This document shows positions 22,267 to 32,640 of a stretch of DNA of 64,000 nt, in pieces (position 1 is the first letter of the stretch; each line of letters starts with the position of its first letter). The DNA is from Odontocerum albicorne (Eukaryota; Arthropoda; Insecta; Trichoptera; Odontoceridae), in assembly GCA_949825065.1 (NCBI GenBank), contig OX463859.1:12352452-12416451 (forward strand), given 5' to 3'. The notes below the pieces were generated by a model. That model was given only the letters and a program-made list of their open reading frames with translations, was not told the origin of the DNA and searched no databases. A program made the translations under genes and the position numbers.

Positions 22267-22509
22267 TTTTGTTTTTGGATATGATATTTTAGATGCAGTT
22301 CGTTGTCTGGTGTTGGAAATGTGTTCTGAAAATCAAAATAAAAATATGGGATAAATAACAAAGTAAATGGCGCTTTTTTTCATTTATGCATTCGTATGGT
22401 GCTCATCGACATATCTGAATTGATCTTGCAAACGTTTTAAACTGCGTGGACGGGAAACAATATTATCTTCGGCTTCAGTATTCCAATATTTTGATGAAGA
22501 AGAGTTAAG

Positions 22510-22740
22510 ATGACATTCGTGGCCTAGTTAGTAAGATGCATGTCTCCCAACGTGAAGATGGCGGGTTCGATTCCCGTTAGAACATAGATTTTTTTAAAGG
22601 ATTTCAGTCTGGTTTTCTCTCCATGCCTGTTTAGCATATTTCTAATTGGTTGTAAAAGATTGCCACATGGTAATAAGCCCACTAGTTAGTATTGTACACA
22701 ATGATAGTGTAATGCAATACAATGAAAAAGGTATTGAATT
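22510..22740 (+). mobile_element. tRNA-derived SINE (type 1), complete
   Basis: Head tggcctagttagtaagatgc (A box) and gcgggttcgattcccg (B box), body agatttttttaaaggatttc, tail ttggttgtaaaagattgcca and aataagccc, then a T/A-rich end. It lies in the upstream region of the Osiris gene, antisense to it. Confidence 0.8.
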
Positions 22741-22916
22741 AATCCAGTAGCTCACAGTTTGCCATCGTGAGTGTTGGAAATAGTACAACACGTGGACAAT
22801 CAATAACGCTCGCACACGTATATAGCGTTAGATAAACTCTAAAACTGGATGAAACTCCTTTTTTAGTAGCAGTAATCAAACCCCAACTCTCCGGAAGCAA
22901 AACCAGTGACATATCA

Positions 22917-23432
22917 ACTAGGGCAGGCCACAGTAGTCGTCTCATTTGATGGGACACTCAAAGACATACACTGAACTAGGGCAGGCCACATAATTCCCCT
23001 CATTTGATTGGATACTCAAAGACATATACTCAATTAGGGCAGGCCACAGAAGTCGTCTCATTTGATGGGACACTCAAACATATACTCAACTAGGGCAGGC
23101 CACAGAAGTCGTCTCATTTGATGGGACACTCAAAGACATTTACTCAACTTGGGCAGGCCACAGAAGTCGTCTCATTTGATGGGACACTCAAACATATACT
23201 CAACTAGGGCAGGCCACAGAAGTCGTCTCATTTGATGGGACACTCAAAGACATATATTCAACTAGGGCAGGCCACAGAAATCTCATTTGATGGGACACTC
23301 AAAGACATATACTCAACTAGGGCAAGCCACAGAAGTCTTCACATTTAATGGGATATTCAAAGACATACACTCAACTAGGGCAGGCCACATAAGTCGTCTC
23401 ATTTGATGGGACACTCAAAGACATATACTCGA
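22917..23432. repeat. 58-bp tandem array, nine units
   Basis: The unit starts actagggcaggccacagaag and contains ctcatttgatgggacactca. Unit starts fall near 22917, 22975, 23033, 23087, 23145, 23199, 23257, 23310 and 23369; some units lack 4 bp. It sits about 650 bp upstream of the Osiris start codon. Not a CRISPR: units are contiguous without variable spacers. Confidence 0.9.
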
Positions 23433-23439
23433 TTTAAAC

Positions 23440-23765
23440 AACGTGTAGTTCTGCCAACATTGTAAGTGCTGAAATTGATGTATGCGAGTGAAACGTAGAA
23501 AAATTAATACAAGGAGTCGATCAAATGCTGTGAAAACTCGTGTACTAAGAAGGATATTATGTGATGTGTCGATGTTTGACAGAATAATAAATGTAATTAT
23601 TAAGGATGAATGGGGAATGAATACCGATGTGTTAAATATGGGTATTAAATGCACTATGAGTAGGTTTGGACACGTTGACCGAATGTGAAACTAAAGAATC
23701 ACTAAAAAAGTTAGAACATGAACTTAAGTAAGTATCTTGGTAGAGGAAGATCGAGGAAATGTAGT
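23440..23765 (+). mobile_element. LINE-B C-terminal fragment
   Basis: Reads VLPTL.MYAS, NTRSRSNAVKTRVLRRILCD, VSMFDRIINVIIKDEWGMNT, FGHVDRM, then LGRGRSRKC. This copy shows the upstream part of the LINE-B C-terminus that most fragments lack. Confidence 0.8.
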
Positions 23766-23794
23766 ATTATTTATTTTTGAATATTTTTTTATTT

Positions 23795-24390
23795 GACAAC
23801 CCTTTTTGGGAGGTCTCTTCAAAATTTATGATATGAACACTACACACACAAACTACACTCCATCTTAAGTCGAATGTGTTACTATCTCATGTCGTAATAT
23901 TTACAAAGGTTTCTTTGTAGTTCGACTACCTTTAATGAATTCAATTATTATTTTCGGTCAACGATCATTTTCTCGAGTAATATTTCTACTAAATCTATGT
24001 TATCTTTGTCTGCATCGAGATATGGGAGGCGTTTATATTTTTAGGAAGCACTTAAAGGCAGCCCTTTTTGGAAAGTCAAGCTTTATCGTATAATCATCGC
24101 TGAATGCTTTTACATATAAGAAGACTTTCTAGTGGTTCTTTGTAGTTCGTCTTCCCTTGGAAAGCGTTGTGCGTTTTTCTTACCAAACATGTTTTTCTAC
24201 ACATATGCAGATGCGGAGAAGTACCTAATCTAATGGCCGCAGCCACCATCTACCTATCCTAACACTCAACTTTTTATATTTTTGTAAAGTATTTAATTTA
24301 TCAATAATATGAGTTTGAATCCAGAGTTAGAGCGCCCTTAAGAAGAATCTGCTCTCTAAACGACGTTATGTGAATTGTCGTTTTATTATT
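23795..24390 (+). mobile_element. LINE-E 3' fragments
   Basis: The stretch cattcaaa...gtcgaatgtgttac near 23850-23885 matches 43650-43700. A second scrap (about 23960-24080) carries gaagcacttaaaggcagccctttttgg, which corresponds to the coding end. The 24310-24390 piece (tagagcgcccttaagaagaa, ctgctctctaaacgacgtta) is the 3' end also found at 43060-43140 and 50750-50840. Confidence 0.55.
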
Positions 24391-24399
24391 ATCATATCT

Positions 24400-24545
24400 T
24401 CGTTGTATACAAAACATCTTGGTAGACTTATTGTCATGTGACAATCTCTTCCAACCAACTAGAAATATATTAAAGATGCCTTAAATATAAACCTGACAAA
24501 TTTTTTTTACTTGTTTACTTTTTACAAAAATATATTTAATACGGA
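24400..24545 (-). mobile_element. SINE/LINE-C tail, antisense
   Basis: Minus strand: ggcatctttaatatatttct, agttggttggaagagattgt, cacatgacaataagtctacc; the head is missing. Confidence 0.6.
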
Positions 24546-24549
24546 TATC

Positions 24550-24725
24550 CAGATAGCCCCTGAGTTATCAGTGGAAGAAAAGTAAGGAATCGGAGAAATG
24601 GAAGAGCCGTGTGAGAAAATTTATGGGTGAGGAGGTGACCGAAATATGTCATCATAGGAAAGTTTGATGCTCTGCCCTCCCTGTCGCACCCCAACATGGA
24701 AATAGTAAGATGTATGTTATTTGTG
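24550..24725 (+). mobile_element. LINE-B C-terminal tail
   Basis: gtgaggaggtgaccgaaatatg and ctctgccctccctgtcgcac mark the standard coding end; frame broken. Confidence 0.6.
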
Positions 24726-25229
24726 TATAAATGAAAGGTTGAGAATCATTTACTGATTCTTGAGACCGGAAAAATGTCATTCTCTATATGGATAATTACT
24801 AATTACTTTACATGTATTCGAAAGAACGGAATGTTATAAGTCAGAGAAATCGTAGAAGGTGTATGTTTTCATTTATTTTTTTAGGGCACCATTACAGTCG
24901 AGTAGTTTTTCGAGTCGAAGAAATTGAAATGTAGTTTTTCGAGTCGAGGAAATTGTAATTTAGTTTTTCGAGTCGAGGAAATTGATATGGATCCAAAAAA
25001 TCAACAAATCGGACCCAAAAGACATGTTTGCTAAGAAAGCGTGCTTACGCAGGCTTTTTTTAAGGTGGGTGTGTTTAACAGCCCCAAGTACTGTGATCTA
25101 TTGAATCCTCGTGTCCGTTTGTCTGGAAACAACATTCGCACGCGCTAGCTGTATGCGAGTATTGTTGCCTCTCCATTTAGGTATTTTTTCCATCTCCCTA
25201 TGACGCCGAACTGTGAGCTCTGAAGTCTA
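24726..25229. other. No gene; short triplicate
   Basis: Around 24900-24985 the 32-bp phrase tagtttttcgagtcgaggaa occurs three times in tandem. Around 25125-25170 a dyad like that at 20075 occurs. Nothing coding. Confidence 0.45.
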
Positions 25230-25395
25230 CTCAAGCGAAACGTAGAAAGTCAGAGATATCGTATAAGCTATATGATAAGGTGTATGGATGTAGAAGAGAC
25301 GAAGGCTGTAGGTCGAGGTAGGATTGTCTGGCGCTCTGACCTTTCGGCCTACCCTGCAGGAAAATGCCGTCATGGTTCGTATGCATGTATATGTA
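25230..25395 (+). mobile_element. LINE-B C-terminal tail
   Basis: Reads KRNVESQRYRISYMIRCMDV, EETKAVGRGR, ending with the ctaccctgcaggaaaatg form of the tail. Confidence 0.7.
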
Positions 25396-25469
25396 AGTTA
25401 AACGATTTGATAATTAATTACTACATTTATTGACGCAAAAAATGTCAAAAACAATTTATACGAGTTTAA

Positions 25470-25952
25470 CCATTTAACGGGCATAAGCAGAAATATGTCG
25501 CATATGCGACCATCCTTATGGTTATACTACAGGGATTCATTTTCTTAATGAAACGTTTTTAAGTAACACAAATGTCAAATTGGCAAATGTAGTGGACGGG
25601 CAGAGGTCTTATTTAAGACGGATAGTCGTGAAGTTAGCTGCATGCTCAGTAGCAACGATCTAAACATCCGGTCAATTTATTGTCAAATATGTAAATAGGT
25701 ATTATAAGTAAATCCCCATTCATTATATCTCATAAAAGAATTTTATTTCTTAATACCATCTAAACTGAGATATTATTACCTAAACATTCATTGGTCACTT
25801 TTGCGACCACTGACATGACCCCTGAAATGGGCACAGATCTCATATGCGAGCGCCTCATTTCCAAAGAAATAAAGTTGATTTGATACACATAATAATGATT
25901 TATTGAACAAAAAACTCAATATCTCAAAAATAAAAACTTGCCCTATAAAGGG
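25470..25952. mobile_element. piggyBac-like MITE
   Basis: Ends ccatttaacgggcataagc and (inverse) ccctttatagggcaagttt, flanked on both sides by TTAA (25466-25469 and 25953-25956), the piggyBac target. Inside are ttgcgaccactgacatgacc and other unique sequence; no transposase frame. Length 483 bp. Confidence 0.7.
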
Positions 25953-25989
25953 TTAAAGAGTTTAATTTAGTCTCACGTTCCTTACCAAT

Positions 25990-26195
25990 TATATTGTATT
26001 GTATACCCTTTCGTATATACAACAACCTAGCGAAATGTTTACCATGTGGCTATCTCTTCCAACTAATGAAAACTATATTATAGAGGTCTTAAGATAAAAC
26101 AACACTAGAAACTCCATCGAAAAAAAATAGTAATCGAACTCGCAAACCCTGGGCTGGAAGATAAGCGTCTTACCAACTAGGCCACGGAAGTCATC
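25990..26195 (-). mobile_element. tRNA-derived SINE (type 1), complete
   Basis: Minus strand: tggcctagttggtaagacgc (A box), gtttgcgagttcgattac (B box), body, tail agttggaagagatagccaca. Confidence 0.75.
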
Positions 26196-26234
26196 TAATT
26201 CCCATGGTTTGCAGCCAAAAAAATGTTACTTTAA

Positions 26235-26645
26235 TACAAATTAAATACCATCACGCCATTAGCCTGTCGGGGTAGCCAGAGAGGATATAACGTCATATTT
26301 CTTATCTTCTTATACAACTATTATTCGGACTTTCTACGTTTCCTTTTTTCAGAATATTCTTTCTTCTTCCCATCACACGCCTTCCATTCATATTTTACAT
26401 TTGCATATTTCAAAGAATCATTCACATGATCCAACCATACTTTCCTTGGGCTTCCTTTACCACGCCTTTTATTAACATTTGGACTACTTATTTGTTTTGT
26501 TAGTCTTTTTTTATACATGCCTAAAACATATCCGATAGCTCTTCTTCATTTTACTTAACACGTCAGTCTTAAGTTCACATTCATCCCTAATAACTTCATT
26601 CCATATTCAGTCATACATTGTCACCCCATGTATTTTGTTAAGTGC
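26235..26645 (-). mobile_element. LINE-B C-terminal fragment, antisense
   Basis: Minus strand reads KKRLTKQISSPNVNKRRGKG, SPRKVWLDHVNDSLKYANV, and the tail before ctctctggctaccccgacag. The 65-codon frame 26321-26518 is part of it. Upstream (26520-26640) the phrase ...NEVIRDEC is readable in pieces. Confidence 0.8.
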
Positions 26646-27039
26646 ACGCACAAATATTAATTGATATAAAAATATTAACTACCTTTTTTAAATTTCACAA
26701 AAAATAACACAAAATTCACTTAGAAAACATCACTTTACATTGAAGTATCAATGAACCGTGCACAAAGACTAGTTAACCAATAGTTACAAATTGAACTAGT
26801 TAATTCAACAACTTAACTGTCAAGAGTGACTTGACAGATTGCTCATCATCTGCTCTGGTCAGTATCTTTATATACTGACATTGATCTTCGTGCTTGAGAG
26901 GAAGAGGGCGGTAATGATCGTAGTGCAGCAGTTCTCAAACTTTTAAAACTATGGTGCCCGTTTAAAGATTTATAGAATTTTATTGGATATTCCCTAAAAA
27001 AAATTTAAGATACAGAAAAGTGTACAATAGGACTGTAAT

Positions 27040-27265
27040 TTCTCTCAGGCGCATGGCCACGTGGTAACGCACTGGACTTTCGTGAGGTTCGAATCCCGCC
27101 CTTCGAATGATACAAGAATTTTTCCATTCAAGACCATAAGGATACCTATGACTTCGGTCATATAAATTTCTGCTGGTACCGATTTTTTTAAGAGTTCCAA
27201 TCTGGTTTCATCTTTATGGTTGGTTGAAAGAAAATGCTGATTGTACTGTATATGACGAAAGTGTT
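27040..27265 (+). mobile_element. tRNA-derived SINE with a different head (type 2)
   Basis: Head gcatggccacgtggtaacgc (A box) and gaggttcgaatcccg (B box) differs from type 1, but the 3' half (ttaagagttccaatctggtt, ggttggttgaaag) is the type 1 body and tail. A relative of the head and its extension is at 63245-63405. Confidence 0.65.
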
Positions 27266-27339
27266 ATTTAAATTTAATCGAAAGTGATGGCATGTTTCCT
27301 TAAATATCTCCAAACAAGTTTTTTGTATACTAACGTATC

Positions 27340-27665
27340 ACATATAATTATATTCATCATATTTTATCGTTCACTCGGCTGTACTTTGGAACGATCTTTC
27401 TGGATCAATAAGATGTACTACATCTTAATCGAGATTTAAGAATGCATTATTTATCTTAACTTCCTTAATTCCCACACACTCCTCATCCTAATCCCTAATT
27501 TCCATGAGATTTATATTTTATTTGATTTTTTGTCAAATATTGTTTTCATAAACTATATTAAAGACACGGCCATAGATACCAATAATAATTATGAAACGAA
27601 AGCTGGTTGATTGGAAGAAATTACTTTAAAGTAACAAACTTTGTTTTTCTATATGTATTGAAGGG
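27340..27665 (+). mobile_element. LINE-C-like scrap with tail
   Basis: tttatcgttcactcggctgtactttgg corresponds to the 'FTVHSVRLWN' region, then a TC-rich 3' UTR and the tail ctggttgattggaagaaatt. Heavily decayed. Confidence 0.5.
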
Positions 27666-27744
27666 ATAAATTATGCCGGTGACTTTTTATTCCTATATTT
27701 TCTAAACGAATTTATTGTGTGTATGTTGTTGTTTTTTTTTTTTT

Positions 27745-28215
27745 TGTATACCAAACTTTTGTCAGATCCCCACTCCTCTATGGCTCCGAATGCTGCACAA
27801 TGTATAACTCTTACTCCAGGCAACTAGAAACTGCTGAAATGAGCATACTAAGATGGTCAGCTGGTGTGTCCCTAAGATACAAAATAAAAAGTTCACGCAT
27901 TCGTGGAAGCCTAGGTGTTACAGACATCAACAGTAAGATGGGGGAGAGGCGATTGACATGGTGTGGGCACGTTGGACGCAGAGCACCCGATCCCGATCAC
28001 ATTGTGAACCAGGCAATCTCCATGGATCTTCCTCGAATAACAACCAGAGGAAGACCAAAGAATTCGTGGGTGGTGCAAAAAGATAGCCTGATGCAGAGGT
28101 ACGGCGCACGGGGGACGTAGTCCGGGACAGAAGAGCATACAATCTGAGGACGAGGAGAGCTGACCCCAACAGTCTTCGCAGACAGTGAGTTGGGATGGAG
28201 CCAGGGAGAAGAAGA
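27745..28215 (+). mobile_element. LINE-D fragment (subfamily of 35147-36026)
   Basis: The open frame 27719-28120 includes VRSPLLYGSECCTMYNSYSR, QLETAEMSILRWSAGVSLRY, IRGSLGVTDINSK, and RGRPKNSW. It continues with broken frame and ADPNSLRRQ before tgggatggagccagggagaagaagaag. Nearly the same protein as in the 35.1-36.0 kb copy, but a separate insertion. The minus-strand frames over it are shadows. Confidence 0.85.
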
Positions 28216-28632
28216 AGTGTGTATGTTGTTTTTTGAGAGTTCTTCCATTCATGGGATACAGCCCTGGGGCAAGGCCTGGGATGGGCACTAAACAAATATA
28301 AGTATTATTTTAATGGTAATAAATTAAAAATAAAATAAAATTCGCCAATCATAATATTAAATATGCATAAATAAGATAAAGTTTGAAAATATCTGGACCA
28401 ATGCGTTACACTTACAAGCTTAACTCTGTTCTTGAGGAATCTACGCACGCTGCAAAGGATCGTATAACTAGTGAAAATTTTAGAAATTTTCCTTCAGTTT
28501 TCTATGTTTCGATTCATGCTCGCGATTACAAACGAGAAAGTATTTTGTTGTCATGCCACCACGTTTGTCACCTAATATCGTTTCAATTCTTATTGATTGT
28601 CCCATAAACTCTTGGCTGGATATTTTGTTACC
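28216..28632. other. No gene seen
   Basis: AT-rich. The 74-codon frame at 28383 has no recognisable content. Confidence 0.4.
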
Positions 28633-28810
28633 ACCTTGCACGAATTTCCTTTGTTACACAAAGAGGGTCTGCTTCTATAATATGTAGTTAGCTTATTGTA
28701 AGGAAGAATATCAACCAGGATTCTTCTCATACTACTAAGCGGTGCCGAGAGTATAATATTACAGTATCACTCAGTTGACTCAATATTCACAGTGTCACTC
28801 AGTTGGTTCA
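28633..28810 (+). repeat. Dispersed repeat, copy 2 (partner 4920-5080)
   Basis: Shares tgttacacaaagagggtctg, ttagcttat, aagaatatca.ccaggattct and the gtgccgagagtat end with 4920-5060. Confidence 0.6.
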
Positions 28811-28816
28811 ACGCTC

Positions 28817-29350
28817 AGGTTGTCCCAAAATATATATACACACTTTGAATTACTATAAATTAACTATTTATTAAGGTGTAACTAAGATTAATACTTCAAA
28901 TTAAATAACACGTGCGTAGATTTTTTTTAATTCGTAACTCATCAAATGAATGGGCGTTCTGGTCCATCCACTATAGATAACCTGGAATCGCAAACATTAC
29001 GAATAATTTGTTTTGGTATTTTGGCGCATTCTCTTTCAATGGCTACTCTCTATTAATTAACTGTTGCTGGTTTGGTGCTATAAACTTATTTTTGATGAGT
29101 CTCAATAAAAAATCCGATAGCGTGATTCTGTGGAGCGTTGGGGTTATTCAATGCTACCTCTACGCCCAATTCATCTGTTCGGCAAATTTCATCAATATAG
29201 GTTCTCACATCACAATAATAGTAGAAATGTGCACCATCTTGCTGAAAATAAAAATCGTTCGCATTTCTAAACACCACTCGAATGCGTGCTACGACAAATG
29301 TAGCAGCTAGTTCAATGTAAAAATGTGTATACACTTTTTTGACACCCTAT
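28817..29350 (-). mobile_element. Tc1/mariner-superfamily element, internally deleted
   Basis: The ends are imperfect inverted repeats (aggttgtcccaaaatatata and, inverted, agggtgtcaaaaaagtgtat). The minus-strand frame 29334-29086 contains FQQDGAHFYYYCDVRTYIDE, which matches the second-Asp motif (QQDGAPPHY...VR.YLDE) of IS630/Tc1-type transposases. The region normally holding the third catalytic residue is garbled, and the N-terminal half is gone. Confidence 0.65.
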
Positions 29351-29570
29351 ATACATATATACCACGTGTGGTTGTTTGATCATGATATTTATTATATAAG
29401 CTGATATGCAGAACAGAGGGTGATTCCTTGCACGGTTATATTTATCAGGAACATAACATATAAACTTAATGCTTCTAGAATCACGGGGCAATCAAAACTA
29501 CCTTGAAAAACCTTCAGTAGAAATATCGCGATGGATTGTTGACTTCTTGTTTAAAGGTTTTTTTAATCAA

Positions 29571-29672
29571 TTGCACACCGTAAGATGTTCGACATGGTGT
29601 ACAATTACACACCGTAATATGTTCGACATGGTGTACAATTATGCACCGTAAGATGTTCGACATGGTGTACAA
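29571..29672. repeat. 34-bp tandem repeat, three units
   Basis: Unit contains caccgtaagatgttcgacat followed by ggtgtacaatta. The unit is partly self-complementary (acaccg...ggtgt). Confidence 0.85.
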
Positions 29673-29944
29673 ATTTTGAGTATTCGCCTTTTCTTCTCTA
29701 ACATGGATACCTGAAGTTTTTTTAATTTGTTCCGTTTATTTTTTATTTACTTATACTCGTATTATATATGACGAAAAATCTTATAATACACAATTTGTGA
29801 AAAAACAATTTTAATGGATCTGGGTTTGTTGCCTTTATTTTGTCGTGCCCCCAGGAAACTGTGCTTTAGCCTGTATCTTGTCGTATATATTATTGAAACA
29901 CCCAATGTATCTATCCATTCATTCATTTATATCTAGACCAAATT

Positions 29945-30118
29945 ACCTATATCTAGACATTCCCGCCCAACCAACCAGGATAGTATTGAAGAGGCCTTAA
30001 TAGAAAAGCAGATTGGTATTCTTTAAAAAAAAACTGGGTTCTAACGGAAATTGAATCCACAACCCTTGGGTTGAAAGATGTTTGTCTTACCAACTAAGAC
30101 ACGGAGGTCGCCAGTTTG
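29945..30118 (-). mobile_element. tRNA-derived SINE (type 1)
   Basis: Minus strand: tgtcttagttggtaagacaa (A box), ttgtggattcaatttcc (B box), body with ggcctcttcaatactatcct, tail truncated at ggttggttggg. Confidence 0.7.
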
Positions 30119-30160
30119 AAGTTCGTTCATTTGGATAACGCAGTCATGAATTGTTATTAA

Positions 30161-30622
30161 TACTAAAATGATTATTGTAATTTATTTTTATCAAACACTG
30201 TTTATTCCGCTTTTTTGTAACGGTGTAACCCTACCGGTTTCAAGGCTTTCACCTCATCTTTAGAGGAGCACAAACAAGATTAAATGCTGTTCGAACTGGT
30301 ACCGATATACACGCTTCAACGGTTAGGGGCTGAGGGGTGAGGGAGGCATGGGACGATTTCGGTCAAGAGCGGAGAGATATTTGGGATATAACTGTTCACC
30401 AGATGTTCGGATCGATGTACTGACGTGTATATCGGTACCAGTTTGAACAGCATTTAGTCTTGTTTGTGCTCCCCTGAAGATGAGGTGAAAGCTTTGAAAC
30501 CGGTAGGGTTATACCTTTACAAAAAAGTGGAATAAACAGTGTGTGATAAAAATAAATTACAATGTCTTTAAACCTCCAAAACGTTAATGCCTTAAATATA
30601 AACAACATACTAAAATGATTAA
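30161..30622 (-). mobile_element. Fold-back element, family F, long copy
   Basis: The element spans 30175-30608. Two inverted arms of about 145 bp (30176-30325 and about 30430-30580) contain caaacactgtttattccgc, ccctaccggtttcaaggct, and actggtaccgatatacacg. A spacer of about 105 bp separates them. The head (ttaaggcattaacgttttgg) is outside the right arm, so the element lies on the minus strand. Flanked by the perfect 14-bp duplication tactaaaatgatta at 30161-30174 and 30609-30622. The short copies at 13.6 and 55.7 kb lack most of the arms and spacer. Confidence 0.85.
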
Positions 30623-31319
30623 TTGATTGTACAAAAATGCCACAGTAAACTTGAAAATGTGTGCACAGTAAAATTGAAAACGCAACATAATATATAATAC
30701 AATAACACGTCCGGAAATAAATGTTGTAGTTCTCGGATATACGAGTATGTCGTTAAGATAAAGTTTTCGTTGCTGACTTCATTTCAAACGTGCTCAATGT
30801 ATATTATTACGAAAGGTAATACATAATTCATCGCATATTTTCGTTCATCATTTTCCTAAATTTAACTATTGGGTTGATGCAAAACTTCGTCCCGTTTTTG
30901 GCGCAAGTAGGCCGAAATATTAAATGTACAGGTTCAAATTAAAATATTACAAATAAAATAAAAGACACTTCGTTCGAACAGCCCTCAACGGGAAAGGAAA
31001 GATCACGCTGCTAGAAATGAAGAACTGGAGCTCTAAGCTTGACTACGATATTCACAATAACATTGCAAGTAGCTACGTTTGCAAGGAAACTGTACTGGAA
31101 GCATATAAAAGCTACACGGCATGTTGATTTTATGTTCTGCAGAAGTTGAACATGGTATAGATGTCTTCGATATGTGGTTTTAGAAGCGGATGCTACGTTG
31201 TCCATAGGCCAGAAGGCGCATCAACGTCTCCATCAACCAATAATCGGAGATTAACGATGGACTTTCGACAATATGAATAAAAATAATCATAACACACTTT
31301 GGGTATGTTGCTAAAAGGA
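30623..31319. other. No gene seen
   Basis: No recognisable frame. The sequence looks unique within the window. Confidence 0.4.
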
Positions 31320-31545
31320 TTATAACAATTGAAGGAAGGTGAGTAAGAGGAAGGTGTCCTTTGAGATGGGTGGATCAAATTAAGGAATTAACGGAGATCC
31401 TCCTTAAGCGCTGCATTCAATATGGTCCAGTAGTTGGAGGGATGAAGACAGGTTGTGCGTTGAGTTCGAGACTCAGCAAAGGATCACGACGATTAGCAGT
31501 GGAGTACACGATAAAAAAGAAACTTTTGTTAACCCTTTCATCAAC
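31320..31545 (+). mobile_element. LINE-D C-terminal scrap
   Basis: EGRVRGRCPLRWVDQIKELT followed by a YGPVVGG stretch; 'RGR.PLRWVDQI' is the usual conserved phrase. Confidence 0.5.
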
Positions 31546-31944
31546 ATATATAACCTAAAAGAGGTCGTTTTCAAAGTTAATATACAATAAATAAGTTGTT
31601 TTTCGGTGCTTAATGCTTTTTTACTTCCGCAAAAAAATGCGACACAAACCAATAAAAATATGTAAGTGTATGGTGATAACGCATAAACAATTATGTGTAT
31701 GTGTTGAATGTGGTTTAAAAAATAATGATACGACACTGGAATATGGTGTCAACTCTAGAAGACCAATTAGCAGTGATGACGACTAAATTAAGGCTTTCAT
31801 CGAGAATAACTAGCGTTTACACGACACTAGAGCTTTCAGAGATTCTAACGAGCAAACTAACGTGCACGAGCTTTTCGAGCAATTTTACAATTGAATTTGA
31901 AATAAAATTCGAAAATTATTTTACAGAAAACTCAATACCATAAA

Positions 31945-32240
31945 AAGATGCATACTTCCAAAAATCTAATACAATAAAAAGGCGCATACTTCCAAAAACC
32001 CAATACATTAAAAATGTGCACACTTCCAAAAACCCAATACATTAAAAATGTGCACACTTCCAAAACCCAATACAATAAAAAGGCGCATACTTCCAAAAAC
32101 CCAATACAATAAAAAGTTGCATACTTCCAAAAACCCAATACAATAAAAAAATGCATACTTCCAAAAACCCAATACTATAAAAAGGTGCATACTTCCAAAA
32201 ACCCAATACAATAAAAAGGTGCATACTTCCAAAAATCCAA
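31945..32240. repeat. 34-bp tandem array, nine units
   Basis: Unit acttccaaaaacccaataca followed by ataaaaaggtgcat, nine times with few differences. Because the unit has no stop in any minus-strand frame, several long spurious open frames (up to 163 codons) arise on that strand. Confidence 0.9.
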
Positions 32241-32244
32241 TTAG

Positions 32245-32640
32245 CCAAAAATTTAAAATAATTTACAATAATAATAAAACGAAAATTTATATAGCGCCGT
32301 TTAGAGACCAAATTCTCCTCCAGGACACAAAAAAACAAGTTGAGTGTAAGGATATGAAGGTGGAGATACTTCCGCGTATCTATATACATATGTTTAGAAA
32401 AACACATTTGGAAAGAAAATCGCAAAAAACTTATCAAGAGATTACGAGCTACAAAGCTACCTTTGAAGATCTTCCGATATGTGAAAGTAACACATTCGGA
32501 TTTAGGTGGAGTGTAGTGATCATATGTAATCATTAATTTTGATAAAACCTCTCTAAAGGAAATGTCTTCAAGTTCTTTCTAAAGCTGCAGACGCCTCTCA
32601 TATCCTTAACACTTTGAGGCAGTCGATCAGTTGAAACATT
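32245..32640 (-). mobile_element. LINE-E 3' end, antisense
   Basis: The 32430-32560 part (gaaagtaacacattcggatt, attttgataaaacctctcta) is the inverse of 43610-43720. The tatagcgccgtttagagacc phrase near 32288 also occurs at 47812. Confidence 0.6.

Noticed and set aside
22517..22590. tRNA gene (A and B boxes present)
   Set aside because: No cloverleaf can be folded and the same head occurs in many copies with a body and tail, so these are SINE heads. The same holds at 27050, 47990 and 63330.
22917..23432. CRISPR-like array
   Set aside because: Units are contiguous with no variable spacers, in a eukaryotic setting.
27911..28295. Minus-strand frames of 122-125 codons at 28 kb
   Set aside because: They run opposite to the LINE-D coding sequence, which has clear protein motifs on the plus strand.
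30245..30500. Hammerhead-ribozyme-like string (ctgaagatgagg...ttgaaaccgg) in the fold-back arms
   Set aside because: It resembles the CTGANGA...GAAA core, but extra bases between the core and the putative stem II, and no matching stems I and III, break the consensus. I do not call a ribozyme.
31932..32533. Minus-strand open frames of up to 163 codons over the 34-bp array
   Set aside because: They result from a stop-free repeat unit in all frames, not from a gene.
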